A stretch of DNA of 64,000 nt from Haliclona indistincta (GCA_964017065.1 OZ024787.1:4909538-4973537), one strand, 5' to 3'. Counted from the first letter of the stretch, positions 1 through 13,440 are shown. The notes: generated from the sequence alone by a model not told the origin. Translations and numbers: made by a program.

Positions 1-331
1 TTTTTTTGCTAGGAATTTTTTGCCGAAATCATGTCTTCTCATTAAATATTCGCCCCTCTGTAACTTATAGGCCGAGATCTTTTTGCAAAATCCGATACAT
101 ATGTTTCTTCCTTGTGTACAAAGTTCATGTCTGACATTTTGTGTGGGTGTGGCATGCTTAGGAAAGAAATGCAATTTTTCGTCATTGGGTGGAGCTAGCC
201 ACGCCCACAAGACGAATGGTGACTTCCTTAGATGATCAGTGTGACTGAGCAGCCTTCAACTAACTGTAGAAACCAAAATAATTATTCGTAATTCTGTTGT
301 TTGACCACTCCACCCTTAATATTTTCTTCAG
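1..331. other. No gene seen; probable intron
   Basis: No exon is recognised here. The stretch ends in a polypyrimidine-AG acceptor (325-331) for the first visible dehydrogenase exon, so it is most likely intron of that gene. The N-terminal half of the dehydrogenase, with the nucleotide-binding glycine motif, must lie upstream of the window. Confidence 0.5.
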
Positions 332-3300
332 CTTATTCGCCAGCTGAGTACAAGAATGACCACATGATACTGTGTCTTGATCTGAATGATTGTGATAGTC
401 ACGCAGCATTGACTGAACAAGTGATCCAGCGATATGGCAAGGTGAGCAGCCGAGTATCAAGAATATATCCCTGACAAGTAGTTCAGTATGCTTCACACCT
501 AACAACACCAGTTAGTTGCTAGGCAAACTCATCCAAAAGTAGGGTGATACAAAGGTCAACCTTCTGGTTAGAACAGATACCTGTGCTATATACTGCGTTG
601 TTTGCTATTAGTGAGCATCTGAAAAGCTTACTCCTATTGTTTTCCTTTACTAGAACTATTTCATTATGCTAGATGTACCAGTCTCTCGATACCTAGTACC
701 ATTGACCTAATTTGTATCACCAATTTTACACACTTGCCCATTCAATATTTTTCCTGTAAAAATTATTATGTTGAAAAAAAGAAAAAATTACTCCTCGATG
801 TACAATAAGTGCAGCATAGTTTTGATAACAGCTGTTTTAAACACGTGCATTGAATATAACAAACAGTGGTGCTGTGTTTTTTTTCTGCCTTATAACGAAC
901 TATGCACAATCGTTCATCAATGTTGTTGTAATCCACACAGGTCGACTATCTGGTGAACAACGCTGGTAGATCACAGAGAGCTGTGGTTACGCAGACTAGC
1001 CTGGAGGTGGACCGAGCTATCATTGAGCTCAACACCATTGGCACCATCTCACTGACCAAGACGCTGCTTCCTCACATGATAAAGCAACGCAGCGGATCCA
1101 TTGTTGTCATGAGCAGTATTGCCGGGAAGCTAGGTTTGAATAATTGTACTTTGTAATTTTATTTTTTGACTTGATCGAGTTTGTAGCTGAACTTATATGT
1201 ACGTGGGATTTAAATGCAAGTTGTAATTAGTATAAATACTTTGCAATTTTTATGAAAAATGGGTGTGGACAGAAACTTAGCTGTTAAAATGTTACTACAA
1301 GGACTTTAGTCCTCTCTTTGTAGCCCAGGCGACCATAAGATCAAAGGCGCCGCTCGGTGGTTATATCTCGTATGCCATGGTATTTTCCAGGAAGTGACGT
1401 CACATAGCAACACTGTAGCAACAAGATGGTGTCGTCAAAAAATGCACGAAAGATTACACTGCCGTCTTTCAGCAACGCACGGTCATTCGCCTCTGATGAC
1501 TTCTATGGAGGCTCTACTACCTGAGCGCTTTGTTTATTAACCATAAGAAGAGGTTCCTTGGCTACAAAATGGTTAACCCATGGCACCTCGACAGTACGCG
1601 ATATAACCTTGGGTTTAATTTTACCACCCTCGGTTACATCGCGTATCGCCTCGGTAGCCATGGGTTAGCCTATACATAGCTTCATGTCCAGGCCTGTGCT
1701 TAGTAATGTATCTGATTAGTGTTGTGAATGTTTTGTCTGCTCCATGCAGGTTCCCCTGGTTCTGCTTCCTACTCTGCTAGCAAGCACGCTCTGCAGGTGA
1801 GCGAGAGAGCACCATCTTATTACAGTGTAGCATCCCAACCATCATCTACAGTGAATTTTGTTTACTTATAATGCAGCCACCTGCTGAGTGACTGTTAGTG
1901 TTTTCACTATCTATATAAATGGCAGTATACTGTTACTTTGAGCTATCTAGCTCGTGAGAGAGAAAAACTAGCAATGTGAAACCCGTTCTGATGTATGAAC
2001 GAGTGTATCTCTATGTATAATATAAATTGTAGTCAAAACACACAGACTGGACTCTGGAAACAAACTTTATCTTTTTGACTTTCCCCAAAATAATGTTATT
2101 ATTGTATAACACAAGAGTTCAATTATTTTCCTTGTTCTGTAACTGTATCCTGGCTCCTCTTGCATCAAAGAATCACTCATTGTGTCTAGCAAATTTCCCA
2201 AATAAAGTCTGCACATGTTCAAAACTTCCGTATAAGAACATTTTGGCAGCATTATACCTGCAATGTGAAACACCTTAGCTAAGAAGACATGTTAATGTTT
2301 CTTTAGATGACTGATACAGCATTATTAGTCTTCATGTGTGTGTGTTATGGAGCATTTTCTTCCTTCTTCTCATCCAGGGATATTTCAATGCATTGCGTAT
2401 GGAGATTGCCGATAAAGGCGTCAAGATTCTAATGGTGTGCCCTGGACCAGTAGTGTCCAACATCTCTCAGTTTGCTTTTAGCACTTCCATAGACAAGGTG
2501 AGCTAGTGGTAGACTTAAAACTTGCACATTCAATATTCAGCCCTGTACTTTGGTTGCTTTATCAATAAGGACGTGTTACTGAAGATAGACTGTGCGATGG
2601 TTGTCACTTGACGTTCCGACAGTATCGTTTGTTTCGTCTTTGCTAAAAACTGGCAGTCAGAGACTTCTAGGAGGCAAGCAGCTACCCCAAGATGATCGCT
2701 ATTGCTTGCTGCCTGAAGTCATTGCATGTGTAGGAAGCTGCTGCTTGCTTCCTAGGAGCCTCTGATCGCCAAGCTCCAGCCAAAAACCAAGCTCCTTCCC
2801 TTTATACGCTCTGAGTTGTAATTGCTGGCGTGTTTAGTATCGCTAATGCGTACATGGATTTCAGAGTTTGTATTTCATGCTAGCACGGATCATCCATTGT
2901 TGTGAGCATGTTTCACTTATTAACCCACTATTATTCTTGTTACCGTAGCAACCACCCAGCAAAGACTCCGGCCTGTACTCCTCCAAGATGCCCACTGCAA
3001 GGTGTGCCTACCTGACAGCAGTGTCAATGGCTAACAATCTCAGTGAGGTCTGGATATCACCTCATCCTGTACTACTGTATACGTACGTCTTCCAGTACCT
3101 GCCGTTCATCGTTGCTTGGTAAGCATGTCACATGACTACCACATGCTCTGTTGTGCAGGTAAATTTGCAGGGGCAATTTTTCTTTTTTCAATGTCTCGAA
3201 TTTATAATAATACCAGACAACACATGTACTGTCAACCGAATTATATTATTATGTTGTAAACACCTTACACTGTGTACAATATTAATTTTTTTCTAGTCAG

Positions 3301-3764
3301 AACATGCACTGAGCAAATTAGTACAATTGCATCCTAAAAGAAAGTGATTTGTTGTTTTGTCACAGGGTAGGTAACAAGGTTGGACCAGCAAGAGCCAGGG
3401 TTGTGGAGAAAGGACAGAAGGTGACAATAATTACTACACACCATTGACAGAAGGCTGTCACAATCCACAATGCTGTATTGCAGAAAATTTGATTTCTGCA
3501 AATGACCCAAAAATCATTGTTTTTGTAGATACCGTTTTGGCTCCCTAACAAGTAGTGAATTCAATTTGGTTCTCCAATAAAAAATTTCTTAGCCAAAACT
3601 AACTACCCACTATAATGGAATCTATCTGTGCTAAAGTGTTGTATGGCTTAGTTTGACAGACTATGTGCGTCTTTATAGTATGTGTGTGTGCAATTGTTAT
3701 ATACTATGACTAAATTTACTCAGTATTGTTTTTTTTGCTCTAGGATTCCACTAAGAAGGAGTGA
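332..3764 (+). CDS. DHRS7-like short-chain dehydrogenase, 3' part
   Basis: Seven exons join in frame: 332-441, 941-1133, 1750-1796, 2378-2497, 2949-3118, 3366-3420 and 3744-3764. The protein shows the short-chain dehydrogenase hallmarks in order: LDL before the first visible junction, NNAG in exon 2, the catalytic serine in VMSSIAG, the YSASK catalytic Tyr/Lys pair in exon 3, and CPGPV in exon 4. The order and the C-terminal hydrophobic segment in exon 5 fit the DHRS7 family, which are membrane-anchored NADP(H)-dependent retinol/steroid reductases. The Rossmann glycine motif and any N-terminal anchor are outside the window, so the gene is 5' partial. The protein ends DSTKKE. All visible introns have GT-AG ends and no break was found. 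Substrate cannot be read from sequence. Confidence 0.85.
2650..2770. repeat. Imperfect inverted repeat in dehydrogenase intron
   Basis: The arms around CTTCTAGGAGGCAAGCAGC and its near reverse complement (GCTGCTTGCTTCCTAGGAGC) face each other across about 70 bp, between exons 4 and 5 of the dehydrogenase. It has the look of an old small inverted-repeat element. Confidence 0.5.
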
Positions 3765-4234
3765 CGAACCTATTTTAGTACTATTGTTACAAACTTGTAG
3801 TCCATTTAATTTTTTGTAAAATCTTAATGGTATACTTTATTTTCACAACTGCTCATAGCTACTAATGTTGGTGGATTTTGAGCAATTAATTTTTAAAACT
3901 TCTTAGACTTGATGGCTCCAATTTTTCAAATGACGTTGTTATAATTATTGTATCATGTAGAGTAACAGATTTTAGGAGAGCGAGAGGTTAGAGTGCAGTG
4001 CTGAGGTTTTGAACCCAGCTAAAGTACAAGTTGGGGAATTCATTGTTGTATTGGCTTTAACACGCACCGGGATATAGCCTTCATCTAATTAAAGGATGTT
4101 AGTTTTTGATCACACTGAAAACGAAATCACCGTTCAGATTCTTTGGCGCCTTCCAGGAAGAAAAGACCAAGACGGTGCGTTGCTTTAAATTCAGTAACTC
4201 GGCTGCATTTTCTCAGTATTTACCAACTTCAAAG

Positions 4235-6536
4235 ATGAGTCTCTGTTTGCTGACAATTGTTAGTCTGTTCTTCATGACAGCAAGTTCGCAAGATGCAGGC
4301 AGTCTCCGTAAGTCCCACTGCGAGCTCTATACTTTGATGTTAGACTATCTCTATTGCACTACAGATTGTCCTGTAAGCTATCTCGTATCTGCTTCAGACG
4401 TCTTGTCGAACGTGTCGGTGCTTCATGCCCTGAATACTGAAAGCCTTGTGCAAGACGTGGTCAGCTTCGACTCCATCTATTGTGATCAGTATTTTGCAGC
4501 AGTTGACAACATATTCACGTTAAAATTCTCAGAGCAAGTTCTCGTCAACAGAATTAGAGTCAGTGGACTACAGTCATCCGCATTCGTGTCGAATTTTTCT
4601 CTCTTGATTCAAGAAAACTCCACAGGCTCTCACAATCAGTTTGATAAGGTAACTAAATGCAACATGATTGGTGCGGGCAGGTGATTAAAAAAACATGCAT
4701 ATACCAGTGGCGTAGCCAGGAAATATAAAGAGAGGTTTCTAAATCGCGCGCGGAGCGAGCGAAAAATTTTGCTAATTAATATTCATGAGCTTCATAGATT
4801 ACACGTGATCGTATGATATCTACGCGTATAAAATTATACTTGCTGCGCACTTGGCTAGCTGTTCTGGCTGACATCGCTTCATGGCTTAGCCTAATAGCTC
4901 ATATAAACCAGCTGCTTCAGATAAGGCACGTGGTTTAGCTAGCTAATTTACTATGAATACTCATGAATACTAATTAAGTGGGGCTACAAGGGGGGTTTCC
5001 GGAAACCCTGGAAACCTATCGTGCATACGCGCCTGTATACCAGCTAGCTCAGTACCAGCCTGCAGCTACTGATTTTAAATATTTTCAGCTAGAGGTACTT
5101 TCAGCATGTACTACAAGTATACATGTAATGTTAGCTGATACATGTAGTACTGTCTCCAAGCAAGCATTCTATAGCTAAAATTGTTTCTTTCCACAGTTTT
5201 TGGTTGACACCAGTGACGATGTAGTGTTCGCTATCCCCAACATGACAGCTCATTCTCTGCAATTCCTCATAACTGCTATAGAAAACAATCTCAATTCGCA
5301 ATACTGCTGGCACATCAATGTGTTTGGTTGTCGCTTAACAGAAGGTCAGTTACTGTTGATCCTCCGAACAGCTCTGTACAGTAAAAACATAATTTATTTT
5401 TTAATTTATTTGGATTCAGGAGTTCTACCAAACTCTTCTGAAGTTGTTGCTTCTCCAGTATCAATACAATCCAGCCTGACTGCAACGCCATCACTGACTC
5501 CTTCTGTCACCGTTTCATCTTGTGAAAATAATCTTGCTGCTACTGTGGTTCCAATAGCTTCATTGATAGTGGTGCTGTTGCTAGTGATCACAGTCTTCAT
5601 TGCTATACTGGCTGTGATATCATACCGAAAGCACGTTTTTACTAGAAGGTGTGAAATGAATAAGTGTTTCCTTCCTAAATTTGTTTAAACTGTTTGTAAT
5701 TTTATGATGTTATTTTCAGTTTGTGTGCCGAGTTCATTATTATTTTCTACTTGTTATACAGGAGAGTATCGTCAAAGACTATGATGAAATCTGTCCATGA
5801 AGAAAACAATGGTTTTTCTACTAACACTTTACACAGGCAAGGGTAAGTCAATTTAAATGTAATAGCTATGTTTGTACTTGTTTAATGACTGCAGCAAAAT
5901 CACAATGAGCTTGTTATTGTAACTTATAAATAACTAAGAGCAATTAGAACTAATTTCACATTACGTACATCGTGTTTGCAGCTTAGCGTATTATTGCATA
6001 AAAGATTAGTTTCTTACTAACTATACAGTGTATAATATTATGACAAGTTATGTAAGCAGTATCACCACATTAATTTTAGTTTCATAATAAAATTGTACAA
6101 TCCTTGAAATACAAGTTTTTGATTTATAACACAGCACATAATAATACTCAGTTGCTCAGTAGCTAGGGAGAAAAAATCTGTTAAAAATATTAACAATAGG
6201 TTGTTAAATGATGTGTACTGTTTGTACAGAATCAAATCACCTGATGGGGAATATGCCAGTATACCAGAATTGGGTCTTGATCTCAATACTATGAGAAGAG
6301 GCAACAATGAATTGATACTTGAAATGGCGGACATCACTACAGACAATAATCCAACTTATGACAGTCCGGAATTACCACCAAAAAATGGTCATAGCCGATC
6401 AAATAGCTGCAGTACAAATGGTAGAAGCAGATTACAGAGAGCTCTGTCATATGGGTTCAGACGAGATCCCGCTGTAGAGCAGTCCAGGGATGAAGAGAAC
6501 AAGAGAACAGAAAGAGAAAGTGATTTATACATATAA
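4235..6536 (+). CDS. Receptor 1: discoidin-like, tyrosine tail
   Basis: Six exons: 4235-4307, 4365-4648, 5197-5344, 5420-5648, 5762-5842, 6230-6536; 373 aa. Residues 1-19 are a signal peptide. Residues about 25-168 form one divergent F5/8 type C (discoidin-like) domain: an early Cys, a hydrophobic FTLKFSEQVLVNRIRV strand, FSLLIQENS, and the terminal CWHINVFGC. A Ser/Thr/Pro stalk and one membrane helix (LIVVLLLVITVFIAILAVI) follow. The cytoplasmic tail carries EYASI (YxxI), NNPTYDSP (NPxY) and a C-terminal LYI, the kind of sites bound by SH2/PTB proteins once phosphorylated. The first intron is only 57 nt and stays open, so it could be retained. ATG 4235 was chosen because it starts the signal peptide; an upstream in-frame stretch has no ATG. 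Ligand unknown. It is the intact partner of the pseudogene at 10275. Confidence 0.8.
4700..5010. mobile_element. Repeat insertion in receptor 1 intron 2
   Basis: It begins with ACCAGTGGCGTAGCCAGG and ends near a GGGGTTTCCGGAAACC block, a wording typical of small widespread non-autonomous repeats in invertebrate genomes. The corresponding intron of the pseudogene copy is only a few dozen bases and lacks it. Exact ends were not defined. Confidence 0.45.
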
Positions 6537-7296
6537 GTGACACATTAGAGTTTTATATCGTTTTGTCCAATCATAATTAGTCTTCATCAATCAGTGTGTG
6601 CAGCTGTTAGTTGAGTAGTGAAACTTTACCTAGCTGGCCGGGAGAACTTGTTTCCGGTCATGAACTATTTATTTTGCTATTTCTAATAGTTATCCCATAT
6701 TTTTGGGGTCTAAATATAACCTACACATACCTGGTTATTAAACACAGTGACGAAACATTTGCATTCTCATGTTTTTTTAATGGGAATTAAGGCAAATGGG
6801 AAGTGACATCTAACTTCCCAGACAGGTGAACTTTACGTAAGTTCAACTTACAAGCACAGATTAATAGTGGTGTAGTGTGAGAGTTGGTTTCTATTCCAGA
6901 TGCAGTAGCAGTAATCCTGTAATGATGCATGAACTAGAACTGCTCAATGCGTGTCCGAGAGTAGTGCAGTGTAGATCATTATCATCTATAATGACTTAGT
7001 CACTCAATGCAGATTCAAATTTGTAGTTATGGCAATCACCGCCGATAACATTTGAGCATGTTATCCGGCTACTGATGCGTAGGTGCTGTACGTAGTTATC
7101 AGTCTTAGTTTGTGCTTGTAGTAATTTTGTGGAGCACAAACAAGAAGACACCTTCTTCAATTATGGGCAAACTCTACTGATGCATGTGTAATACGCCTAC
7201 ACAACTAATGCATGCTGATATTGCTGCCTTTAATAGTATTGTATAGTGCATTTTGAGCGGAGGCATAATGCTATGGCAGTATATGCATGGGCGGTG

Positions 7297-7304
7297 TATA
7301 AATA
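7297..7304 (+). promoter_or_regulatory. TATA box, receptor 2
   Basis: TATAAATA lies 223 bp before the receptor 2 start codon. The matching place in the duplicate upstream of receptor 2b reads GTATGGAATAATGG, so the box is lost there. Confidence 0.5.
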
Positions 7305-7427
7305 GAGGATACTGTATGGATTCATATCTATAGAGAATGCAATCTCAGAGCCAGTACTGCACCATTATAGATAATACAGGTGTACTGTATTATCTATGGT
7401 ACGACTGACAGTGGTGATTAGGGCACG

Positions 7428-7437
7428 ACCGGAAGCG
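7428..7437 (+). promoter_or_regulatory. ETS-like site upstream of receptor 2
   Basis: ACCGGAAGCG fits the GGAA core of ETS factors and sits 83 bp before the start codon. It is kept exactly in the duplicated promoter (13441-13450) although flanking bases have drifted. Confidence 0.4.
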
Positions 7438-7519
7438 TGGTAGGGTCATGTGGCGGAGCCGCGCCTTAAAAATGCGGGCGAGTTGTAGTCGAGTGCAGTT
7501 CATACTTCAGTCACTCAGG

Positions 7520-9163
7520 ATGGTTTCTGTTGTCTTTTTCATCGTCTCGAGTCTGTTCTTTGTGACAGCAAGGTCACAAGACGATACCGGTAAGTCTATA
7601 GCTAGTACTGACTAGTTGCTGAGTATTTCTATGTGGACAGAGCAAGAATGTCATTATTAATGCAGGTTGTCCCATCAACTATCTCATCTCAGCTTCAGAC
7701 GTCTTGTCGAGCGTGCAAGTGAACGGGGACACGGCAAATTCCCTTGAGCAAGATGTGGTCAGCTTCAACACGATCTGGTGTGGTCGACCACCTGCAGCAG
7801 GCAATTATTTCACGTTAAATTTCTCAGGACAAGTTCTAATCAACAGTATCAGAGTTAGTGGATTTCTGTCTTCCCATGTGGCTGATTTCAGTCTCCTGGT
7901 CCAAGAGAACGCCACAGCCACACTCAATCAATTTGATCGGGTAAGGCAATGCATGTTCCATGTTTTGATCTATTGTTAATGATCCTTGTTTATGGCGATA
8001 TTTTGTCTGACTGCAAATGTGTCAGACTTTTAACAGCAATAATTATTGTTCATTTTTCTGCAGTTTTTGGTCAACAACAGCAGCCCTGTATCATTCTCTA
8101 TGCCCAACGTGACAGCTGTTTCCTTACGGTTCCTTGTACACTCAGCTATGACTGATACAATAACGGATCTTACTCAATACTGCTTTCACATCAACGTGTT
8201 TGGCTGTCGGTCAAGTGAAGGTATGTGAATGAGAATATGCTATGCATACTTACTTATGTTTTGTTCTACATATAGTTGTTGTAGCAACACCAACTGCCAG
8301 CAGTACTGGATATCCTTTCATACCAACTTCAACGGTCTCTGGTTTGACATCATCTTCTGCACCACGACCGTCTTCCTCGACTTCTACTTTGATGTTTGAC
8401 CCATCTTCCTCACCGGCAGTAACGGCATCTCCTCCATCTTGTCAAGGCACATCGGCTAATCTTGCTGCTGGGATGTTGCCTGCCATAATACCATTAGCAA
8501 TACTAACTCTTCTTCTAGTAGTAACCACTATTATCATTGCCATATTGGCTGTGGTTTTGTATAGGACCAGAAGGTGAGTTGTGTAAATTATTAAATTTAC
8601 CTAATCTAGCTTTTGCACATACTTTAGTAATCGCTACACTACTTCTGATTCCTCTGTAAACTACCAACAAAGATCAAGAATTTCAACACTTACTCTCCCA
8701 AATACTGAGCTGTATGAGGAAAGGTATGTAAGTGATAAATCTTTTTACACAGCTAGGCTGCAGATCATGTAAAAGATTTAGAAAAGTGATTTGTTTGTGC
8801 ACATGTTGCTAAATCCACTGAGATCTGTAAAAATTGCTTGACCGTATGAAAATTACAATAATTATGATAAAATTATTGTTTACACATAAAAATGTTGCAT
8901 TTTTTGAGATTCGATTGCAATATGTTTCTATTGACAGTAAATGAGCAGTAGTATGCACTTGGTGTATATAAATTGTATAACTTTTACTTGTACTTAGGTT
9001 ACCTACCTATGAAACTGTTCAGAAAGGAGATGCTGAAGAGATGGTTGACAATCCTATGTACGGACAGGTCAATATTGGGAGCCAAGACAATCTTGTAGGT
9101 GGTGGTAACCCTTCTCCTCCCTTGCCAAGACATCACAACTTATATTATACAAATAATCAATAA
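7520..9163 (+). CDS. Receptor 2: discoidin-like, mucin-like stalk
   Basis: Six exons: 7520-7589, 7666-7940, 8064-8220, 8276-8573, 8628-8723, 8998-9163; 353 aa. A signal peptide (MVSVVFFIVSSLFFVTARS) is followed by one divergent discoidin-like domain (CPINYLIS to FHINVFGC), a Ser/Thr/Pro-rich stalk of about 55 residues likely to be O-glycosylated, and a membrane helix (AIIPLAILTLLLVVTTII). The tail has ELYEERL, PTYETV (YxxV), DNPMYGQV (NPxY and YxxV) and a proline motif PPLPR of SH3-ligand type. The four inner Cys of the ectodomain are all present (CP, IWCG, YCF, FGC). Intron phases match receptor 1, so the two share origin. An AATAAA overlaps the stop region (9158-9163) and may end the transcript. 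Extracellular partner unknown. Confidence 0.85.
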
Positions 9164-9169
9164 AGTGAC

Positions 9170-9985
9170 CTTTATTAGTTTTTAGCATAAAAGGAGCTTA
9201 GTTCATTTTTTCTCATGTTTGATTTCTATTATGATGTCCATTTCCCAGTGACCATCAGTTGTAAATAATATGATGTCATCACAATTTTGTTACTATCACA
9301 GCCAAGTCTTCTGTTGTGGTCTTGCTCTCGTAGGGCTTCAATAATCTGATTATGAAAATCATGTGAGTACATGTAGCAGTAGACAAATACTAGTCAGTGA
9401 TTAGTGGTATAGTCTTTGCATGTACAGCTTTCTTTATTAGCTGTCTTTGGCTTATTCTAGAGCATTTATTGAAATATCTATGCTGCATGCTACCATCAAT
9501 CCATGGTTCTGCTGCTTGCATGCAACCATGATGCAGCTATAGTACTGCTGCTTGCATGCTTCAGTTCTGCTGTTTGCATGCTTTGATGCTTCCATGGATC
9601 GACAGTGCGCACACGTGCTATTATCATGCATCACCTAATTGCATGCTAGCATACATATATGCTACTGCACCGAGGCATCTACACCTTTGGTGCTTTGTTA
9701 CAGTCATGAACTCTTGTGCAGCTGAGCTAATGTCAGTTCTTCAGAGCAGTATAGGTTCTCTTCTGTTGTGACGTTGTGTTAGCAAGGTAATACAAATCAT
9801 GTGATATTAACGTTTTCAGTATTCGTTAATAATTATTTTGTGCTCATTCCATGTATTTGAACAACTCAGCATGTTTTTTTTCTAAGACATAATGATATTG
9901 TGAAGGATACCAGTTTTGCTAACTGATCAAAGGGCCTCACATTATAATGTGTTCAAAAAAGTCCACTATATGAAAATACTCCAGT
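9170..9985. other. Spacer with short repeats
   Basis: No gene seen. It holds a cluster of TGCTTGCATG copies (about 9480-9590) and, near 9666-9700, a reverse-oriented terminus of the element family ending GGCACCAAAGGTG. 9170-9366 is the 3' end of the duplicated receptor unit; its second copy ends at 15437. Confidence 0.55.
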
Positions 9986-10274
9986 AGAATAACAGATCTA
10001 GAGTTTAGGAGAGCGAGAGGTCAGAGTGCGGGGGTTTTGAAGCCAGCTAAAGTACTAAACTGCTGAGCCACCGGAACAGCGCTGACCAGTCAGTGGTACA
10101 AACAAGCCTTTATTATAGTGATTCTGTACGCGCCTGCACGTAGACAATAAAAGCACTGAAAACGAAATCACCATTCAGATTCTTTGGCTCCTTGCAGGAA
10201 GAAAAGACCAAGACAGTGTGTTGCTTTAAATTCAAAAACTCTGCTGGATTTTGTCAGTATTTACCAACTTCAAA

Positions 10275-12660
10275 GATGACTCTCTTTACTGACAATTGTT
10301 AGTTTTTTTCTTCATGACAGCAAGTTCGCAAGATTCAGGAAGTCTCCGTAAGTCCCACTGCGAGCTCTATACTTTAATGTTAGACTATCTCTATTGCACT
10401 GCAGATTGTCCTGTAAGTTATCTCATGTCTGCTTCAGACGTCTTGTCGAATGTGTCGGTGCTTCATGACCCGATGATTACTGAAAGCCTTGTGCAAGACG
10501 TGACCAGCTTTGACACTATCTATTGTGATCTGTCTTTTGCAGCTTCTGACATATTCACGTTAAAATTCTCAGAGAAAGTTCTCGTCGACAGGATCAGTAG
10601 ACTACAATTATCCGCATTCACTGATAAAATTGTCTCTAAGAATTCTAAAATTTGTTTATTTTTTACAGTTTTGGTTAACACCAGTGACAATTGCTATCCC
10701 GAACAGGACAGCCCATTCTCTACAATTCCGCATAACTGCTATAGAAAACAATCTCAATCCGCAATACTGCTGGCACATCAATGTGTTTGGTTGTCGCTTA
10801 ACACATTTCAATGACTGTTGATCCTCGCTAAACTGAACAGCTCTGTACATGCAGTAACTCTTTGACCACTGAGCCAGCTGGGGTGGAGCACGTGACTTTA
10901 ACCCGTGTACCCGTACCCGGTACCCACGTGTACGCGTGCGCGTTCAACCTGACACGTCACACCGGATTGTGTGGCTGTTTGTAGCTACCCAGGTACATTT
11001 AGATGACTGAGAAGCTTCCAGCAGTAATTCCTACAACTTCTGAATGCTTGCCATTGACCGATAGACAGAAATTTACTGCAGCCTTGTTTACCAGGTCTGT
11101 GCAACGCTACCGAGCCCTGCAGTACTGCAGGCATGCTCTATAGACACACATTGGCACTGCGGACATTATTATCATCCACACAGTTCATGAGTGTCTCTTT
11201 AAAAAAAGTTCTTCACTCGTCAGGACTCGGCTCCTTTTTGATCTTGAAGCGCCGACACCGGAAACTGGCCGTAAAGATAAAAGTTCCCGGCAGTTTCGGT
11301 TTTCCAAGATCTTGCAACAATTAATCGTCAACTGCCGACGGACTACGCATGCGCAATGCGATCTAAAGACTAGAAATGGATGCAGCTCTTGAGAGCTTCT
11401 TTGACAGCTAGGCAGCTCAAATTACTGTGGAAGGAATTGGTAGACGTCTACTTCTAACTTCTCTGCGGATGTACACCAATTGTTATCTTCTCACAGACAG
11501 AGTTACGAACACGCATGCATCTCATTTTCTGTACAATAACTTGTGTTATTGGTCACATACCATGAAATTTACGAGTTGTTGCATTTTTCTACAGTTCAGT
11601 GCTCAAATAGGTAGAGAACAACATTTTTTTACATTGTGATGCAGGGGTTCTACCTAACTCTTCTGAATTTGCAGTTGTTCAATTGTCCACTTCATCCATG
11701 CAGCCTGACAGCAACACCATCATTGACTCCTTCTGTCACAGTTTCATCTTGCCAAAATAATCTTTCTGTTACTGTGCATGGTGGTGCTGTTGTATAGTCT
11801 TCATTGCTATCACACTGCCCGTGATATCATACCGAAAGCACGTTTTCACTAGAAGGTATGAAATGAATTAAGTGTTTCCTACCTAAATAAAATTTGTTTG
11901 TATTTTTATGATGTTATTTTCAGTTTGTGCATTTGCAGAGTTCATTATTTTTTCTACTTGTTATACAGGACTCGAGAGTATCGTCAAAGACTACGATGAA
12001 ATCTGCTCTTGAAGAAAACAGTGATTTATTTACTAACACTTTAGGTGTTTAATTTATGACTGCAGCAAAATCACAATGAGCTTGTTATTGTAAGAGAAAT
12101 TAGTACTAATTTTACAATACGTACATCGTGTCAGCAGCTTAGCGTATTATTGCATAAAAGATTAGTTTCTTACTTATAAGTATATGACACATAAGCAGTA
12201 TCACTGCATTTCACAATTGTATACAATCCTTGAAATGCAAAGTTTTTGATTTATAATAGCACAGCACATAAAAATCAATAATAATACTCAGTTGCTCAGT
12301 AGCTAGGGAGAAAGAATCTGTTAAAAATAACAATAGGTTGTTAAATGATGTGCATACGTTTGTACAGAATCAAATCACCTGATGGGGAATATGCCAGTAT
12401 ACCAGAATTGGGTCTTGATCTGAATACTATGAGAAGAGGCAACAATGAATTGATACTTGAAATGGCGGACATCACTACAGACAATAATCCAACTTATGAC
12501 AGTCCGGTACCACAGAAAAATGTCATAACCGATGGTAGAAGCAGATTACAGAGAGCTCTGTCATAATGGGTTCAGACGAGATCCCGCTGTAGAGCAGTGC
12601 CGGGATGAAGAGAGCAAGAGAAGAACAGAAAGAGAAAGTGATCTATACATATGACAGAAA
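10275..12660 (+). pseudogene. Receptor 1 pseudogene copy
   Basis: This is the copy-2 version of receptor 1. A 2-base loss and a 1-base gain in the signal-peptide codons bring a stop after eight codons from ATG 10275. The ectodomain exon has lost the FSLLIQENS part, the third exon starts one base short and has lost the donor after FGC, and the stalk exon has frame-breaking indels with a truncated membrane helix. In the tail exon (from about 12369) one extra A makes a stop right after RALS, so the last 30 or so residues are lost, though EYASI and NPTYDSP remain readable. About 780 bp of foreign sequence separates the third exon from the stalk exon. No single full product is possible. Confidence 0.85.
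10860..11640. mobile_element. Insertion inside the receptor 1 pseudogene
   Basis: This block has no counterpart in the intact receptor 1 gene. It contains a run of repeated CCCGTACCCGG / GTACCCACGTG-like words at about 10895-10935. No coding capacity or clear terminal repeat was recognised, so its class is unknown. Confidence 0.4.
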
Positions 12661-13440
12661 TAATGTAACACATATGCACTACAATGCACATTTGAGTTTC
12701 GATATCGTTTTGTCCAATCATAAAAATTATTATCAGTCTTCATCAATCAGTAGTGAGCAGCTGTTCTGGCCATGAACTATTTATATTGCTATTATACATA
12801 GCCGGTTCTCACATCTTTTGGGGTCTGACCTACACATGCCTGGTTATTAATTAAACACCGTGACGAAACATCTGCATGCTAATGTTTTTATGGGAAGGCA
12901 AATGGGAAATGATGTCTAACTTCCCAGACAGGGCTAGGTGAACTTTACCTTACAAGCACAGGTTAATAGTGGTGTAGTGTGAGAATTGGATTCCATTCCA
13001 GATGCAGTAGCAGTAATCGTGTAATGATGCATGAAGAACTGCTCAATGATGCAGTATATACCTAACAGTTATGTGTCAGAGGTAGTGCAGTATAGCAGAC
13101 AGTCACTCAATGCAGATTCAAATTTGTATAGTTATGGCAATCACCGCCAATAACATTTTGAGCATGTCATCTAGTGATGTGTACTAGGTGTTGCAATGTA
13201 GCTATCTGTTTTAGTTTGTGCATGTAGTAATTTATTGGAGCACAAACAAGAAGACACCCTTCTTCACTAATTATGGGCAAACTCATGTGTAGCACGCCTA
13301 CACAACTAATGCTGATAATGAGCTGACCAGTGTATGGAATAATGGATAATGTATGGATTCATATCTAAAGGAATGCAATTTCTGAGCCTGTACGACGGAC
13401 CGAGGTGATTATCTCATCAGCAGCCAGCTGGTTAGGCACG

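Larger units (their letters stand above)
3961..9366 (+). repeat. Duplicated receptor unit, copy 1
   Basis: Receptor 1 plus receptor 2 with their flanks. The left edge (AACAGATTTTAGGAGAGCGA) and right edge (GGTCTTGCTCTCGTAGGGC) recur, slightly changed, at about 9990 and 15390-15437, which defines a head-to-tail duplication of about 5.4 kb. Confidence 0.8.
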
